A DNA stretch of 64,000 nt from Stenotrophomonas maltophilia (GCF_006970445.1 NZ_CP033877.1:62001-126000), one strand, 5' to 3'. Positions 16,073 through 24,741 are shown, numbered from the stretch's first letter. A program made the numbers and translations. Notes: generated from the letters alone by a model not told the origin.

Positions 16073-16885
16073 ATGATCCGATCACACCTGATGCCGAGCG
16101 TTTCGTTGATGCTGCTGCTGGTCTGCAGCGCCTGTGCGCCCGCTGGAGAGCGCGCCGCGCCGGTAGCGCCCGCCGCCAGCCCGGCGGCGAAACCGGAGGG
16201 CTTGCCTGCGCAGACCGTGCCCACTGATCGCGGATTGCCCGCACTGCCGGTAGCCTCCGGCAGCGCCCACCCCGGTGGCCGCTACGAAGCACTGCCGGAA
16301 CCGGCCAGGCAGGTGCTGGCGCAGTTGAAGTGCAACGTGGAGGGCACCAGCAACGTGCAGGTGCTTTCCATTCCCGCACAGGGTGGCCAGCAGGACGTCA
16401 TGGTCACCGACAGCAGCGGGCCGCGTTTCCGCTACTGGATGCGGTCGTTCTCCGGCAGTGGCGGTACCACCGGGTATCTGGTGCAGCTGCAGGACTGCCC
16501 GGCAACCACCACGGGCATGCGCGCCTACATCGCACAGGGAGCGGCACCGCTGCAGGATGTCACCGCGTCGTTGCTGGCGCAGGCCGAGCTGCCCGACGCG
16601 GCGGCGATGGCGGCCTATCAGGGCAAGGGCGCGGGCGATCTGTTCGCCTTCATCGGGCAGCTGGACAAGGTGCCGGTGCTGCGTTGGGTGGCCGAGGCCG
16701 ATCCCGAACAGCCACTGGCCGCCGATGCGCGCAGCTTCGACCATGGCAATGCGGTTCATGCAGGCTTCCTGCGCTGGAACGAGGACCATTTCGAGGTGGC
16801 CAGGACCGTACCTGCCGCGCTGTGGCCCTGCGACGACAGCCCGTTGCTGCCGTGCAAGGGCGACCCGTTCGTGACCGGGCGCTGA
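16073..16885 (+). CDS. Putative immunity lipoprotein for the upstream effector
   Basis: 270 residues, starting 3 nt after the effector stop, so translation is probably coupled. The N-terminus SVSLMLLLVCSACAPAGE looks like a lipoprotein signal and would place the protein in the periplasm. The mature part has paired cysteines (LKCNVEG, LQDCPATT, WPCDDSPLLPCKG) and no family that I recognise. Antibacterial T4SS effectors that act in the periplasm are typically encoded with such lipoproteins, which protect the producer. The role is inferred from position and export signal. An internal ATG at 16091 is an alternative start. Confidence 0.7.
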   Translation: MIRSHLMPSVSLMLLLVCSACAPAGERAAPVAPAASPAAKPEGLPAQTVPTDRGLPALPVASGSAHPGGRYEALPEPARQVLAQLKCNVEGTSNVQVLSIPAQGGQQDVMVTDSSGPRFRYWMRSFSGSGGTTGYLVQLQDCPATTTGMRAYIAQGAAPLQDVTASLLAQAELPDAAAMAAYQGKGAGDLFAFIGQLDKVPVLRWVAEADPEQPLAADARSFDHGNAVHAGFLRWNEDHFEVARTVPAALWPCDDSPLLPCKGDPFVTGR

Positions 16886-16936
16886 GTCGGCAGGTCATCC
16901 CCCTACCGTTCGTCGGCCCATGACTTTCGGGGGGTT

Positions 16937-16979
16937 GACTACAGTTGTCGTCACGCAGACAGTGGCGACACGTGTAGTC
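16937..16979 (+). promoter_or_regulatory. Two BlaI/MecI-type operator dyads over the promoter
   Basis: Dyad 1, GACTACAGTTGTCGTC (16937-16952), and dyad 2, GGCGACACGTGTAGTC (16964-16979), are each near-palindromes with the ACA..TGT core of BlaI/MecI operators. Their centres are 27 bp apart. The outer halves TTGACTACA and TGTAGTCAA are also mirror images. The -35-like TTGACT (16935-16940) overlaps dyad 1, with GACAGT 17 nt further on as a weak -10. A bound repressor would cover the promoter. Confidence 0.72.
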
Positions 16980-16993
16980 AAGGGAGTGGTGTC

Positions 16994-17380
16994 ATGCGTG
17001 GCAAGACGATCGGGGACCAGGAACTGGCCCTGCTGCAGTACATCGATGAGCATGCGCCGGCCAGCGTCGGCGAGGTTGCCAGCGGCTACGGCGAGGCCCG
17101 CGGCCTGGCCCGCTCCACCGTGCTGACGATGATGGAGCGGCTGCGGGCGAAGGGGTATCTTCAGCGCCAGCAGCAGGACGGCGTCTACCGCTACCAGGCC
17201 ACCCGTGGCCCGGAGAGCGTTCTGCAGGGCGCGGTGGCGCAGTTCGTCGACAACACCCTGCAGGGCTCGGTGTCGCCGTTCGTGGCCTACCTGTCGAAGC
17301 GCCAGCAGGTCAGCGACAACGAACTGGCCGAGCTGGAAGCGCTGGTCGCCCAACTCCAATCGCGCCGCCACGAGGGCTGA
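16994..17380 (+). CDS. BlaI/MecI/CopY family repressor
   Basis: A 128-residue winged-helix repressor: IGDQELALLQYIDEH, VGEVASGYG, LARSTVLTMMERLRAKGYL is the helix-turn-helix and recognition region, followed by a C-terminal dimerisation region. In this family the repressor is inactivated after the partner membrane protease senses a signal. It sits 3 nt before the BlaR1-like gene, so the two form one operon, and two matching operators lie directly upstream, pointing to autoregulation. Confidence 0.9.
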   Translation: MRGKTIGDQELALLQYIDEHAPASVGEVASGYGEARGLARSTVLTMMERLRAKGYLQRQQQDGVYRYQATRGPESVLQGAVAQFVDNTLQGSVSPFVAYLSKRQQVSDNELAELEALVAQLQSRRHEG

Positions 17381-17383
17381 GCC

Positions 17384-19465
17384 ATGGACACCACGATGCT
17401 GATCCCGATGTTGGAACGCCTGGGCTGGACCAGCCTGCAGACCGTGCTGCTGGTGGCCCTGGTGTATGGCGTGTGCCGCGCGCTGCCATCATTGTCGGCG
17501 GCGACCCGCTGCCGCCTGTGGTGGCTGGTGTCGCTGCAGGCCGTGCTCGGCCTGTTCTGGAGCCAGCCGTTGCAGCTGGCCTGGCTGCCGGCACCGCAGG
17601 CGGTGGCGATGACCGCGACCGATGTGGCCGCCGATATGGTCTACCCGCTGGCTCCGGAAGCTTCGGCACAGCTGCTGGCCGCAATGCCGATGCCGGCGCC
17701 GGACGTGCCGGCGGTGGCGTGGTGGGCCGTCGCACTGGCCGCGCTGTGGGCGTCCGGCGTGCTGCTGATGGCGCTGCGTACCTTCGGTGAGTGGCGTCGC
17801 TGCCGCGCGCTGCTGGCAGCGGCCTATCCCTGTGAGGACGAGGCGCTGGTGCAGGCCCTGCAGCTGGCCTCCGATGCGCACGGCGTGCGTCCTGCGCCGC
17901 GGTTGTGGATGAGCACGCAGGTGGACGCACCGCAGCTGGTCGGTCCGTTCCGTCCGGTGCTGCTGCTGCCGGCCGGCGACAACGCCCTTCAGGGCGATGC
18001 CCTGGACCTGGCCCTGACCCACGAACTGCAGCACCTGCAGCGGCGTGACCTGCAGTGGGGCCTGCTGCCCGCACTGGCCCAGCACCTGTTCTTCTTCCAC
18101 CCGCTGCTGCGCCTGTCGGTGCGTGAATATGCACAGGCCCGCGAGGAAGCGGTGGATGCAGCGGTGGTTGGCCAGCACGGCGCCAGCCGCCAGGCCTATG
18201 GCCGCCTGCTGCTGCAGCTGGGCGTGGCACCGCAGCCGCACCTGGGCGTGGCCAGTGCCGCACCGGATACCACCAGCCTCAAGCGTCGCCTGCTCTCGCT
18301 GCAGTCGCGCCGGTCTTGCCCGCGCATCCTGGCGATGGCGTTGACCGCTGTGGTGGTGCTGGTGGGCGTGGCGCCGATGCGACTGGTCGCTGCGCCGGTG
18401 CCGCCGGCCCCGCCCGCGCCTCCTGCGGCGCCGAAGGCCGTGGTGCCGCCGCCGCCGAAGGCTCCGAAAGCGCCGCCCGCACCGCCTTCGGCTGCGCGTG
18501 TTCCGGCCGCGCCGGTGGCGCCCGTGCCGCCCGCCGAGCCGGCTGACGTCGAGGCGTTGTCAGGTCCGGACGATGTGGATGTGGCGGTCGACGTGGATGT
18601 CGATGCCGATGTCGATACCGGCATGCACAGTGAGCACACGACTTCCCGCACCACGTCCATCACCACCTACGGCCGCCTGGACCTGGGCAAATCGCCGCCG
18701 GAGGCCTTCGTGCTGGTCGATGGCGATTCGACCTTCGCCAACGGCGGCATGGACGACGTGACGGTCGCCCGCAGGCAGCTCGGCAAGGGCCCGGCGCTGT
18801 GGTTCCGCCAGGGTGACAAGCGCTACGTGGTGCGTGACCCGATGATGATCCAGACCCTGCAGCGTGCCTACAGCGGCGCGGTGGATCTGGGCCGCCAGCA
18901 GAGCGAACTGGGCCGCCAGCAGAGTGTGCTGGGTCGCCAGCAGGGCGAACTCGGCAGGCAGATGGGCGAGATGGGCCGCCTGCAGGGCGAGGAGGCGCGT
19001 CGCATCGCACTGGCCGCCACCGAGGCTGCGCGCAGCGCGATGGCGGCGCATGACATCAACCGCGAAGCGGCGGCGGAAGCGGCGAAGGCGGCGCGCGGTG
19101 CGGCCCACGATGCGGCGGCTGCGGCGGAAGCGGTGAAGGCGGTGCGTGGCTTGACCGTAGACGTGGCCGGTGTGCGTGAGGCGGCGCGCAGCGTGACCAA
19201 CGACATGGCGGGCGCGCGTGAGGCCGCTGCCGAGGCACGTCGTGCGATGCAGGAAGCCCGTGCCGATGCTGCGCAGTCCAGTCGCAGCCGCGACATGCAG
19301 CGCCTGGCCAGCCAGCAGTCTGAACTGGCCAGCCGCCAGGCGGCGCTGGGCAGCCAGCAGGCCGCGTTGGGCGAGCGCCAGGCACGCGTGCAGGCCCAGG
19401 CATCGCAGCAGGCGCAGCAAGTGATCGCACGCGCACTGGCCAGTGGCAAGGCCGAGCGACTCTGA
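17384..19465 (+). CDS. BlaR1-like M56 membrane protease with an unusual repeat-rich C-terminus
   Basis: 693 residues. Residues 1 to about 330 form the M56 peptidase: several membrane helices and the zinc motif HELQH near residue 213 (THELQHLQRRD), followed by EEAVDAAVVG. After a further helix (ILAMALTAVVVLVGVAPM) comes a Pro/Ala-rich spacer, an acidic DVDVAVDVDVDADVD run, a small folded part, then about 200 residues of coiled-coil-like repeats (LGRQQSELGRQQSVLGRQQ; later SRQAALGSQQAALGERQ). BlaR1 and MecR1 instead end in a penicillin-binding sensor domain, which is absent here. The ligand is therefore probably not a beta-lactam in the usual way. It is co-transcribed with the BlaI-like gene. 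Confidence 0.85.
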   Translation: MDTTMLIPMLERLGWTSLQTVLLVALVYGVCRALPSLSAATRCRLWWLVSLQAVLGLFWSQPLQLAWLPAPQAVAMTATDVAADMVYPLAPEASAQLLAAMPMPAPDVPAVAWWAVALAALWASGVLLMALRTFGEWRRCRALLAAAYPCEDEALVQALQLASDAHGVRPAPRLWMSTQVDAPQLVGPFRPVLLLPAGDNALQGDALDLALTHELQHLQRRDLQWGLLPALAQHLFFFHPLLRLSVREYAQAREEAVDAAVVGQHGASRQAYGRLLLQLGVAPQPHLGVASAAPDTTSLKRRLLSLQSRRSCPRILAMALTAVVVLVGVAPMRLVAAPVPPAPPAPPAAPKAVVPPPPKAPKAPPAPPSAARVPAAPVAPVPPAEPADVEALSGPDDVDVAVDVDVDADVDTGMHSEHTTSRTTSITTYGRLDLGKSPPEAFVLVDGDSTFANGGMDDVTVARRQLGKGPALWFRQGDKRYVVRDPMMIQTLQRAYSGAVDLGRQQSELGRQQSVLGRQQGELGRQMGEMGRLQGEEARRIALAATEAARSAMAAHDINREAAAEAAKAARGAAHDAAAAAEAVKAVRGLTVDVAGVREAARSVTNDMAGAREAAAEARRAMQEARADAAQSSRSRDMQRLASQQSELASRQAALGSQQAALGERQARVQAQASQQAQQVIARALASGKAERL

Positions 19466-19468
19466 TCG

Positions 19469-19522
19469 GTAGTGCCGGCCACTGGCCGGCGATGTGGGGT
19501 GCCGGCCAGCGGCCGGCACTAC
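19469..19522. repeat. Pair of inverted SMAG-type palindromes
   Basis: A plus-oriented copy starts with GTAG at 19469 and a minus-oriented copy ends with CTAC at 19522; both contain GCCGGCC and GGCCGGC arms. The dimer begins 4 nt after the BlaR1-like stop and lies between two convergent genes. Confidence 0.82.
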
Positions 19523-19531
19523 CCTGAGCGA

Positions 19532-19846
19532 TCAACCGCAGCTGGCGCGTTCGATCCGGTTCTGCGCGTCCACCTGCACGGTCACGCGGTCCTGGCGGAA
19601 GTCCATGGTGACCGCCATGCCCGGCTTGACCACCCGTGCGTTGCGCGCGCCGCTGTCGGCCACCAGCTTCCTGATCGTGGCTTCGTCGGCGGTCTTGCCG
19701 GTGAAGGCCTCGAGTGCCTCCGGTTTGCATTCGTGTGCGGCGTCGGCCACGGGCGCTGGCGCGGCATCGTGAGTGGTGCTGCTGCCGGCGTGGCTGCAGG
19801 CGGCCAGCGGCAGGATGGCGAGCAGGGCAAACGGAGTGAGGCGCAT
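19532..19846 (-). CDS. I78-type inhibitor lipoprotein, third copy
   Basis: 104 residues. The ATG at 19846 gives a clear lipoprotein signal (FALLAILPLAACSHAG); a longer upstream frame would bury it. The mature domain CKPEALEAFTGKTADEATIRKL, ARVVKPGMAVTMDFRQDRVTVQVDAQNRI, ending ASCG, is close to the copy at 11352 and to the I78 serine-protease inhibitor family. It should act in the periplasm. Confidence 0.8.
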   Translation of the reverse strand: MRLTPFALLAILPLAACSHAGSSTTHDAAPAPVADAAHECKPEALEAFTGKTADEATIRKLVADSGARNARVVKPGMAVTMDFRQDRVTVQVDAQNRIERASCG

Positions 19847-19924
19847 CGTCGGGCTCCAGGCGTGGATGGTGGCGGCAGTGTCACCGCTGCCACCGTCAGG
19901 GCGTGTCAACGCGGCCCTGCGCCA

Positions 19925-20947
19925 TTACTGCCCGACCAGCGCCAGCGTTTCGCGCTCGCGCTGTTCCTCATGCACCAGCCGTTGCAGCAGCAGGGCCAGG
20001 GTCACCACGTCCTGGTGGTTGTGATCGGCTACCCGGCGCAGGTTCACCGCATCACCGCCGCGCAGGAAGCGCAGCCATGCACCGGGTGCTTCCGAGCCGG
20101 GCAGGTCGTCTTCGCGCACCACGCGCAACAGCTGGCGTTCGATGGTGGACAGCTTGCAGTTCTCCCAGCTGCCGCGATAGCGACGGCGCGTGGGGTAGAG
20201 CAGGTCGACATGATCCAGCGCGGTGATCGGGTCTGGCTGCCGGGCCAGCCGGTAGCGCGCCTTCAGCAGGGGCGCATCGTAGCTGCGGCCGTTGTAGCTG
20301 CAGAACACGGTGGACGGCTGCAGCCAGCGGGCGAAGGTGGCCAGCATGGCGTCCTCGGCGGCCATCGTGGCCATCAGCAACTGGCGGATGCGCAGGCCTT
20401 CGCCACGCTGCGGGCACACGTGCCAGTCGGCCGCGCCGATCATGAAGGCACGCGTGCCGGTGCCACCGGCCAGGCCGGTGGTTTCGGTATCGAAGAACAA
20501 CAGATCGCGCGCAGCCACGTGCTGGTCTTCGCGCCTGGCGAAGGCCAGCGACAGTGGGGCGGTCGGGATCGGCTGCGGTTGCAGCGATTCGATCAGGAAC
20601 AGTCCCGGCGCGATCTCCTCGCCGGGCAGTTGTCGATCCTGCGCGCTGGCACGCGTCGGCGCGGCACCGCCGCGCGAGCGCAGGCCGAGCAGGCGATGCA
20701 GGCTGCCTACTTCCGGCCGACGCAGCGATGCGGGTGCTGGTGTGGAGGCCGCAGCGCCGGTCGGCTTGTGGCGGATCTCCTGTTCGACCCAGGCGAACAC
20801 CGAACGTTCGGCCGGTGGTTGCCGCGCATCATTGGCGGCCACGGGTACCGGTGGCGCAGGGGGCACGTCCGGCGCCACCGGCATGGCCGCTTTCGGGTCG
20901 CCGGCCTGCTTGCGCAGCAGGCGCAGCTTGTCCAGGCTCAGGCTCAC
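19925..20947 (-). CDS. YprB/MrfB-like DEDD exonuclease (RNase H-like)
   Basis: 340 residues. The first 110 are Pro/Ala-rich and probably flexible. The rest is an RNase H-like exonuclease domain: LLFFDTETTGLAGGTGTR (first acidic pair), FCSYNGRSYDAPLL (second motif) and ADHNHQDVVTLALLL (last motif with His-x4-Asp). In Bacillus subtilis the homologous MrfB exonuclease works with the MrfA helicase to repair mitomycin C damage. Here its start overlaps the helicase stop by 4 nt (ATGA), so the two are translationally coupled. Confidence 0.85.
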   Translation of the reverse strand: MSLSLDKLRLLRKQAGDPKAAMPVAPDVPPAPPVPVAANDARQPPAERSVFAWVEQEIRHKPTGAAASTPAPASLRRPEVGSLHRLLGLRSRGGAAPTRASAQDRQLPGEEIAPGLFLIESLQPQPIPTAPLSLAFARREDQHVAARDLLFFDTETTGLAGGTGTRAFMIGAADWHVCPQRGEGLRIRQLLMATMAAEDAMLATFARWLQPSTVFCSYNGRSYDAPLLKARYRLARQPDPITALDHVDLLYPTRRRYRGSWENCKLSTIERQLLRVVREDDLPGSEAPGAWLRFLRGGDAVNLRRVADHNHQDVVTLALLLQRLVHEEQRERETLALVGQ

Positions 20948-23433
20948 GGTGCCAGCAGCTCCATCGGGTCGCGCGCGGTTACCACCACGTCGGGCACATG
21001 CTGGCAGGCGTCGGCATCGAACAGGTCGAGCACACGCAGTGCCAGCGCACGCGGCGAGGTTTCATCTTCTTCCTGCGCGGCCAGTACCGGGCCGACACAG
21101 GCCGGGCAGCCGGCCTTGCAGTCACAGCGCTGCACCAGTTCGCGCGCGCGCTGCACCAGCTCGGCCTGGCGTTGCCACAACGGCTCGCTGAGGCCGACGC
21201 CGCCCGGGAAGTTGTCGTACAGGTAAACCGTCGGCACGAACTCCTGCAGCAGCTCCACCGCCCCCGGGTCGCCATTGCTGCCGCGCAGCTGGCCACGACC
21301 GCTCTGGTCGGCGATCGCAAACCATGCACCATCGCCGTTGCCGACCGACTTCTGCAGGTCGCGCGCATCGGCCATCACCGCGACGGTGGCGACGATGTGC
21401 AGCGCATACGCTGCGCCGAGGAAACCATCCAGCGCATCCTGCTTGCTGGCGAACGCACGCAGCAGCAACGCCTGCGGCAACTGCCACCACACCGCGGTGG
21501 TGTGCAGTTCCTGGTCGGGCAGGTTCACCGGTCCATAGCCGATGTTCTCGTGGGTGTAGTAGCGGATCTTCTTGTAGCCGGCCACGCGGCGCACCACGTG
21601 CACTTCGCCATGGTGCGAATCGCCACGGCCGGCCACGCCACCGTCGAAACGGTCCAGCACCTTGAGCTTGGTGAAGTCGATGCTGTCGGTGTAGTAATCC
21701 ACATGCGTGCGGGTGACGTAGGCCTTGCGGCCGTCCCAGTCCAGCGTCTCCACCTGGTACGGAGTGGACTGCACCATGTGGATGGCGCCTTCGTACAGGG
21801 TGAGTGCGGCGGCGGAATAATCGACCTCGGCGATGATCTGCTGGCGGCCATCGCTGCGGTCGACCACCACGAAGTTGCCGTCGGCCACCGCGCGCAGGCT
21901 GACCGCGTTGGCCGGATAGCTGTCGGCGATCCACTCCCAGCGTTCGCCTTCGCGGTGGATCACCTCGGTTTCGGCCAGTGCTTCCAGGAATACCTCCGGA
22001 TCGATCGGGCCGAAGCCATCGCCGACCCGGAACGGCAGCTCGAACGCTGCGCAGCGGATATGGTCGAACAGGATCAACGGCTGGTCCGGCGCGATGCGCG
22101 CGTGCTCGGGCGAGGCCTCGGCGAAGAAGTCCGGATGGCGCACCACGTACTGGTCCAGCGGTTGCGAGCTGGCCACCATCACTCCCAGCGCCGGTTGCTG
22201 GCGGCGGCCGGCGCGGCCGAAGCGCTGCCAGGTGGCGGCCACGCTGCCGGGGTAGCCATTGAGGATGACCACGTCCAGGCTGCCGATATCCACGCCCAGT
22301 TCCAGCGCCGAGGTGCTGACGATGCCGTCGATGTTGCCGGCACGCATCGCACGCTCGGTCTCGCGGCGTTCGGTGGGCAGGTAACCGCCGCGGTAGGCGC
22401 GGATGCGCGGTGGCTTGCGCGGGTCGTGGTCGAAGATGTCCTTCAGGTACTTGGTCAGCACTTCGACCATCAAGCGGGTCTGCGCGAACACCAGGGTCTT
22501 CAGCCCGGACTTGATCGCGATGCGCGCGATGCGGTTGCTCTGCGAGCGCGCCGAGGCGCGCAGGCCGAGGTCGGGGTTGATCACCGGCGGATTCCACAAC
22601 AGCACCTGTTTCGGCCCGCTGGGCGCACCGGATTCAGTGATGGCGGTGACCGGGGCCTCGATCAGCGCCTCGGCATGCGCCTGCGGGTTGCCGATGGTGG
22701 CCGAGCACAGGATGAACTGCGGTTGCACGCCGTAGAACGCACAGATGCGCTTGAGCCGACGCAGCACGTTGGTGACATGGCTGCCGAACACGCCGCGGTA
22801 GGTGTGTACCTCGTCGATGACGATGTAGCGCAGGTTCTCGAAGAACTGCGCCCACTTGGTGTGATGCGGCAGGATCGCCTGGTGCAGCATGTCCGGGTTG
22901 GACACCACGATGTCGCCATGCAGGCGGATCGCCTGCCGCGCATCGCCGGGGGTGTCGCCGTCGAAGGTGAAGGCCTTTACGCCCAGGTCGCCGGCACGGT
23001 TGAGTTCCAGCAGCTCGGCCACCTGGTCCTGGGCCAGCGCCTTGGTCGGGAACAGGTACAGCGCCTTGTCCTTGTCCTGCATCGCTGCGCTGACCACCGG
23101 CAGGGTGTAGCACAGCGACTTGCCGCTGGCGGTGGGGGTGACGATGGCCACGTGCTCGCCGCGCTGGCTGGCCTCCCAGGCCTCGGCCTGGTGGCTGTAG
23201 AGCTGCTCGATGCCACGTGCCTTCAGTGCCGCGGCCAGCGCCGGTGGCACCGAGTCGGGAATGGGGGCGTAGCGGCCCTCGCGGCCGGGAATGGCGAAGC
23301 TGCCGGTGATGCGGTCATGGTAGCGGCGCTGCAGTCGCGCGCTGAGCAGGGCGCCGTCGCGGGCGGGCAGGCCATCGCGGGTGGCGAGCTTCTGCTCGGC
23401 ATCGGCGGTGCGCTTGGCGAGTTCGTAGGCCAT
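20944..23433 (-). CDS. MrfA/YprA-like DEAD/DEAH-box helicase with DUF1998
   Basis: 829 residues from ATG 23433; a GTG at 23484 would add 17 residues, and neither start has a strong ribosome site. Helicase motifs are TPTASGKSLCYTLP (Walker A), DEVHTYRGVFG (DEVH), SATIGNP, STSALELGVDIG and GRAGRR. The C-terminal DUF1998 region ends with the cysteine set CDCKAGCPAC, which in MrfA binds zinc. MrfA is a 3'-5' helicase acting in mitomycin repair outside classic nucleotide excision repair. It is the first gene of a two-gene unit with the exonuclease. Confidence 0.88.
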   Translation of the reverse strand: MAYELAKRTADAEQKLATRDGLPARDGALLSARLQRRYHDRITGSFAIPGREGRYAPIPDSVPPALAAALKARGIEQLYSHQAEAWEASQRGEHVAIVTPTASGKSLCYTLPVVSAAMQDKDKALYLFPTKALAQDQVAELLELNRAGDLGVKAFTFDGDTPGDARQAIRLHGDIVVSNPDMLHQAILPHHTKWAQFFENLRYIVIDEVHTYRGVFGSHVTNVLRRLKRICAFYGVQPQFILCSATIGNPQAHAEALIEAPVTAITESGAPSGPKQVLLWNPPVINPDLGLRASARSQSNRIARIAIKSGLKTLVFAQTRLMVEVLTKYLKDIFDHDPRKPPRIRAYRGGYLPTERRETERAMRAGNIDGIVSTSALELGVDIGSLDVVILNGYPGSVAATWQRFGRAGRRQQPALGVMVASSQPLDQYVVRHPDFFAEASPEHARIAPDQPLILFDHIRCAAFELPFRVGDGFGPIDPEVFLEALAETEVIHREGERWEWIADSYPANAVSLRAVADGNFVVVDRSDGRQQIIAEVDYSAAALTLYEGAIHMVQSTPYQVETLDWDGRKAYVTRTHVDYYTDSIDFTKLKVLDRFDGGVAGRGDSHHGEVHVVRRVAGYKKIRYYTHENIGYGPVNLPDQELHTTAVWWQLPQALLLRAFASKQDALDGFLGAAYALHIVATVAVMADARDLQKSVGNGDGAWFAIADQSGRGQLRGSNGDPGAVELLQEFVPTVYLYDNFPGGVGLSEPLWQRQAELVQRARELVQRCDCKAGCPACVGPVLAAQEEDETSPRALALRVLDLFDADACQHVPDVVVTARDPMELLAP

Positions 23434-23484
23434 GGAAGAGGGAGCCGGGACGGATTGCGAGGGGTCACATGGCACCACACTCAC

Positions 23485-23501
23485 GTCTCAGGATGTGAGA
23501 C
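23485..23501. promoter_or_regulatory. Small dyad upstream of the helicase gene
   Basis: GTCTCA and TGAGAC face each other across 5 nt, about 50 nt upstream of the chosen helicase start. It may be an operator or a 5'-leader hairpin. It does not match a LexA box that I know. Confidence 0.25.
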
Positions 23502-23526
23502 ACCGGCATGGGACGGAGTGAACCGT

Positions 23527-24741
23527 TCAGTGCGCTGGCGGCGGCCGTTCGGCCAGTGCAGCGGAGTACAGGGCCGTCCGACGCAGCGCATGCCGTGTCC
23601 TGCGCACGACGCGGATGGGCTGCCACAGCGTGATGGCCAGGGCCAGCAGCCACCACAGCCGCCACGCGTCCGCACGCGCAGCGCCCGCATCGCTGATCAG
23701 GTCCGAGCTTGTCCAGCCGAACAACAGCACCACCAGCATCATCCCCAGCCAGGCCAGTGGCCACAGCGCGCCGCTGGGCGGATGGTGGAGGTGGTCCTCC
23801 ACGCGGGACCAATGCGGTCCCGCGCCCAGTACGACGCCGTCGCTCTCGCGCACGTCCAGCCGTATGCATCTGCCGCTGACGAAGTGCCCGCTGCCCAGCC
23901 ACTCTGCCGGCAGTTCAATGCGCCGGTCACTGCCGATCAGCCACAACGGCGGATGCTGTGGGTGGAGCGCGAAGTCGGCGAGCCTGCCGCGGACCTGCAG
24001 GACACGCTGCGGCGCCGCTGGCCCGTGCCGTCGCGGCCGCGCCAACCAGAACGCAAGCGCGGCGATCGCAAGCAGTGGACTGCACAGCAGCAGCTGCAAC
24101 CAGAACGGTGAGTCGTCATGCAGGGCGACCGCAGCACCGAGGGCGAGCAATGCCACCAGCAGTCCCGTCCAGCGCGGCGGCCGGTGGCGGCGAAGACGGA
24201 CTTCCGCAGCATTCTCCATTCGCATGCCAAGTACTTCACTGGGTGCCAGCGAATGCACCCGGTGCCGCCGGGGCCGCAGGACCAGGGGTTCGAAAGGGGC
24301 CTCTTCGGCTGCAGTGGTGCGAGCGGCACGCCGCTGAGCGCCGACGATATGGAAGCCGTTCAGGCGCACGACCAGGGCCATGCCATCGGCCAGTACCACC
24401 TCGGCGCGATTGTCGGTGGCGATGTGGCGCCAGGCATCGAAGGGCAGCAGGACCGCGATCTCCCCCAGGTCGGCATGATTGATCGCACGCGCACCGAACA
24501 GCGAGGCATTGCCGAATGCACCGGACACCACGCGGACCTGGTGGTCGTGGGCGCAACCGGTCAATGCGCGCACCACCGCCAGGGCCGCGTTTTCGTCGTC
24601 GCTGAGCACCCGGCAAGGTGGCTGCCGGCGCAGCTCGGCAAAGGCCCGCCTGCGGCGTGACGCCCATTCGGCGTGGGCGACCAGCACCATCGGGGCCAGC
24701 AGGAATACCAGGACCAACGCCAGTGCCGGCGACATCAGCAA
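23527..24741 (-). CDS. Shortened IgaA/UmoB-like membrane protein
   Basis: 404 residues with an N-terminal membrane helix, a central pair of hydrophobic segments and a C-terminal pair. Two stretches resemble cytoplasmic parts of enterobacterial IgaA (YrfF): INHADLGEIAVLLPFDAWRHI with AEVVLADGMALVVRLNGF, and LHPQHPPLWL with GRCIRLDVRESDGVV. IgaA is about 710 residues and restrains the Rcs envelope-stress phosphorelay. Here the long periplasmic region after the second cytoplasmic domain is missing, and no rcs gene is seen. A related regulatory role is plausible but unproven. An ATG two codons later is an equal start. Confidence 0.6.
   Translation of the reverse strand: MLMSPALALVLVFLLAPMVLVAHAEWASRRRRAFAELRRQPPCRVLSDDENAALAVVRALTGCAHDHQVRVVSGAFGNASLFGARAINHADLGEIAVLLPFDAWRHIATDNRAEVVLADGMALVVRLNGFHIVGAQRRAARTTAAEEAPFEPLVLRPRRHRVHSLAPSEVLGMRMENAAEVRLRRHRPPRWTGLLVALLALGAAVALHDDSPFWLQLLLCSPLLAIAALAFWLARPRRHGPAAPQRVLQVRGRLADFALHPQHPPLWLIGSDRRIELPAEWLGSGHFVSGRCIRLDVRESDGVVLGAGPHWSRVEDHLHHPPSGALWPLAWLGMMLVVLLFGWTSSDLISDAGAARADAWRLWWLLALAITLWQPIRVVRRTRHALRRTALYSAALAERPPPAH

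Noticed and set aside
16994..19465. A beta-lactam resistance operon
   Set aside because: There is no beta-lactamase or penicillin-binding domain; the C-terminus of the BlaR1-like protein is unrelated to known sensors.
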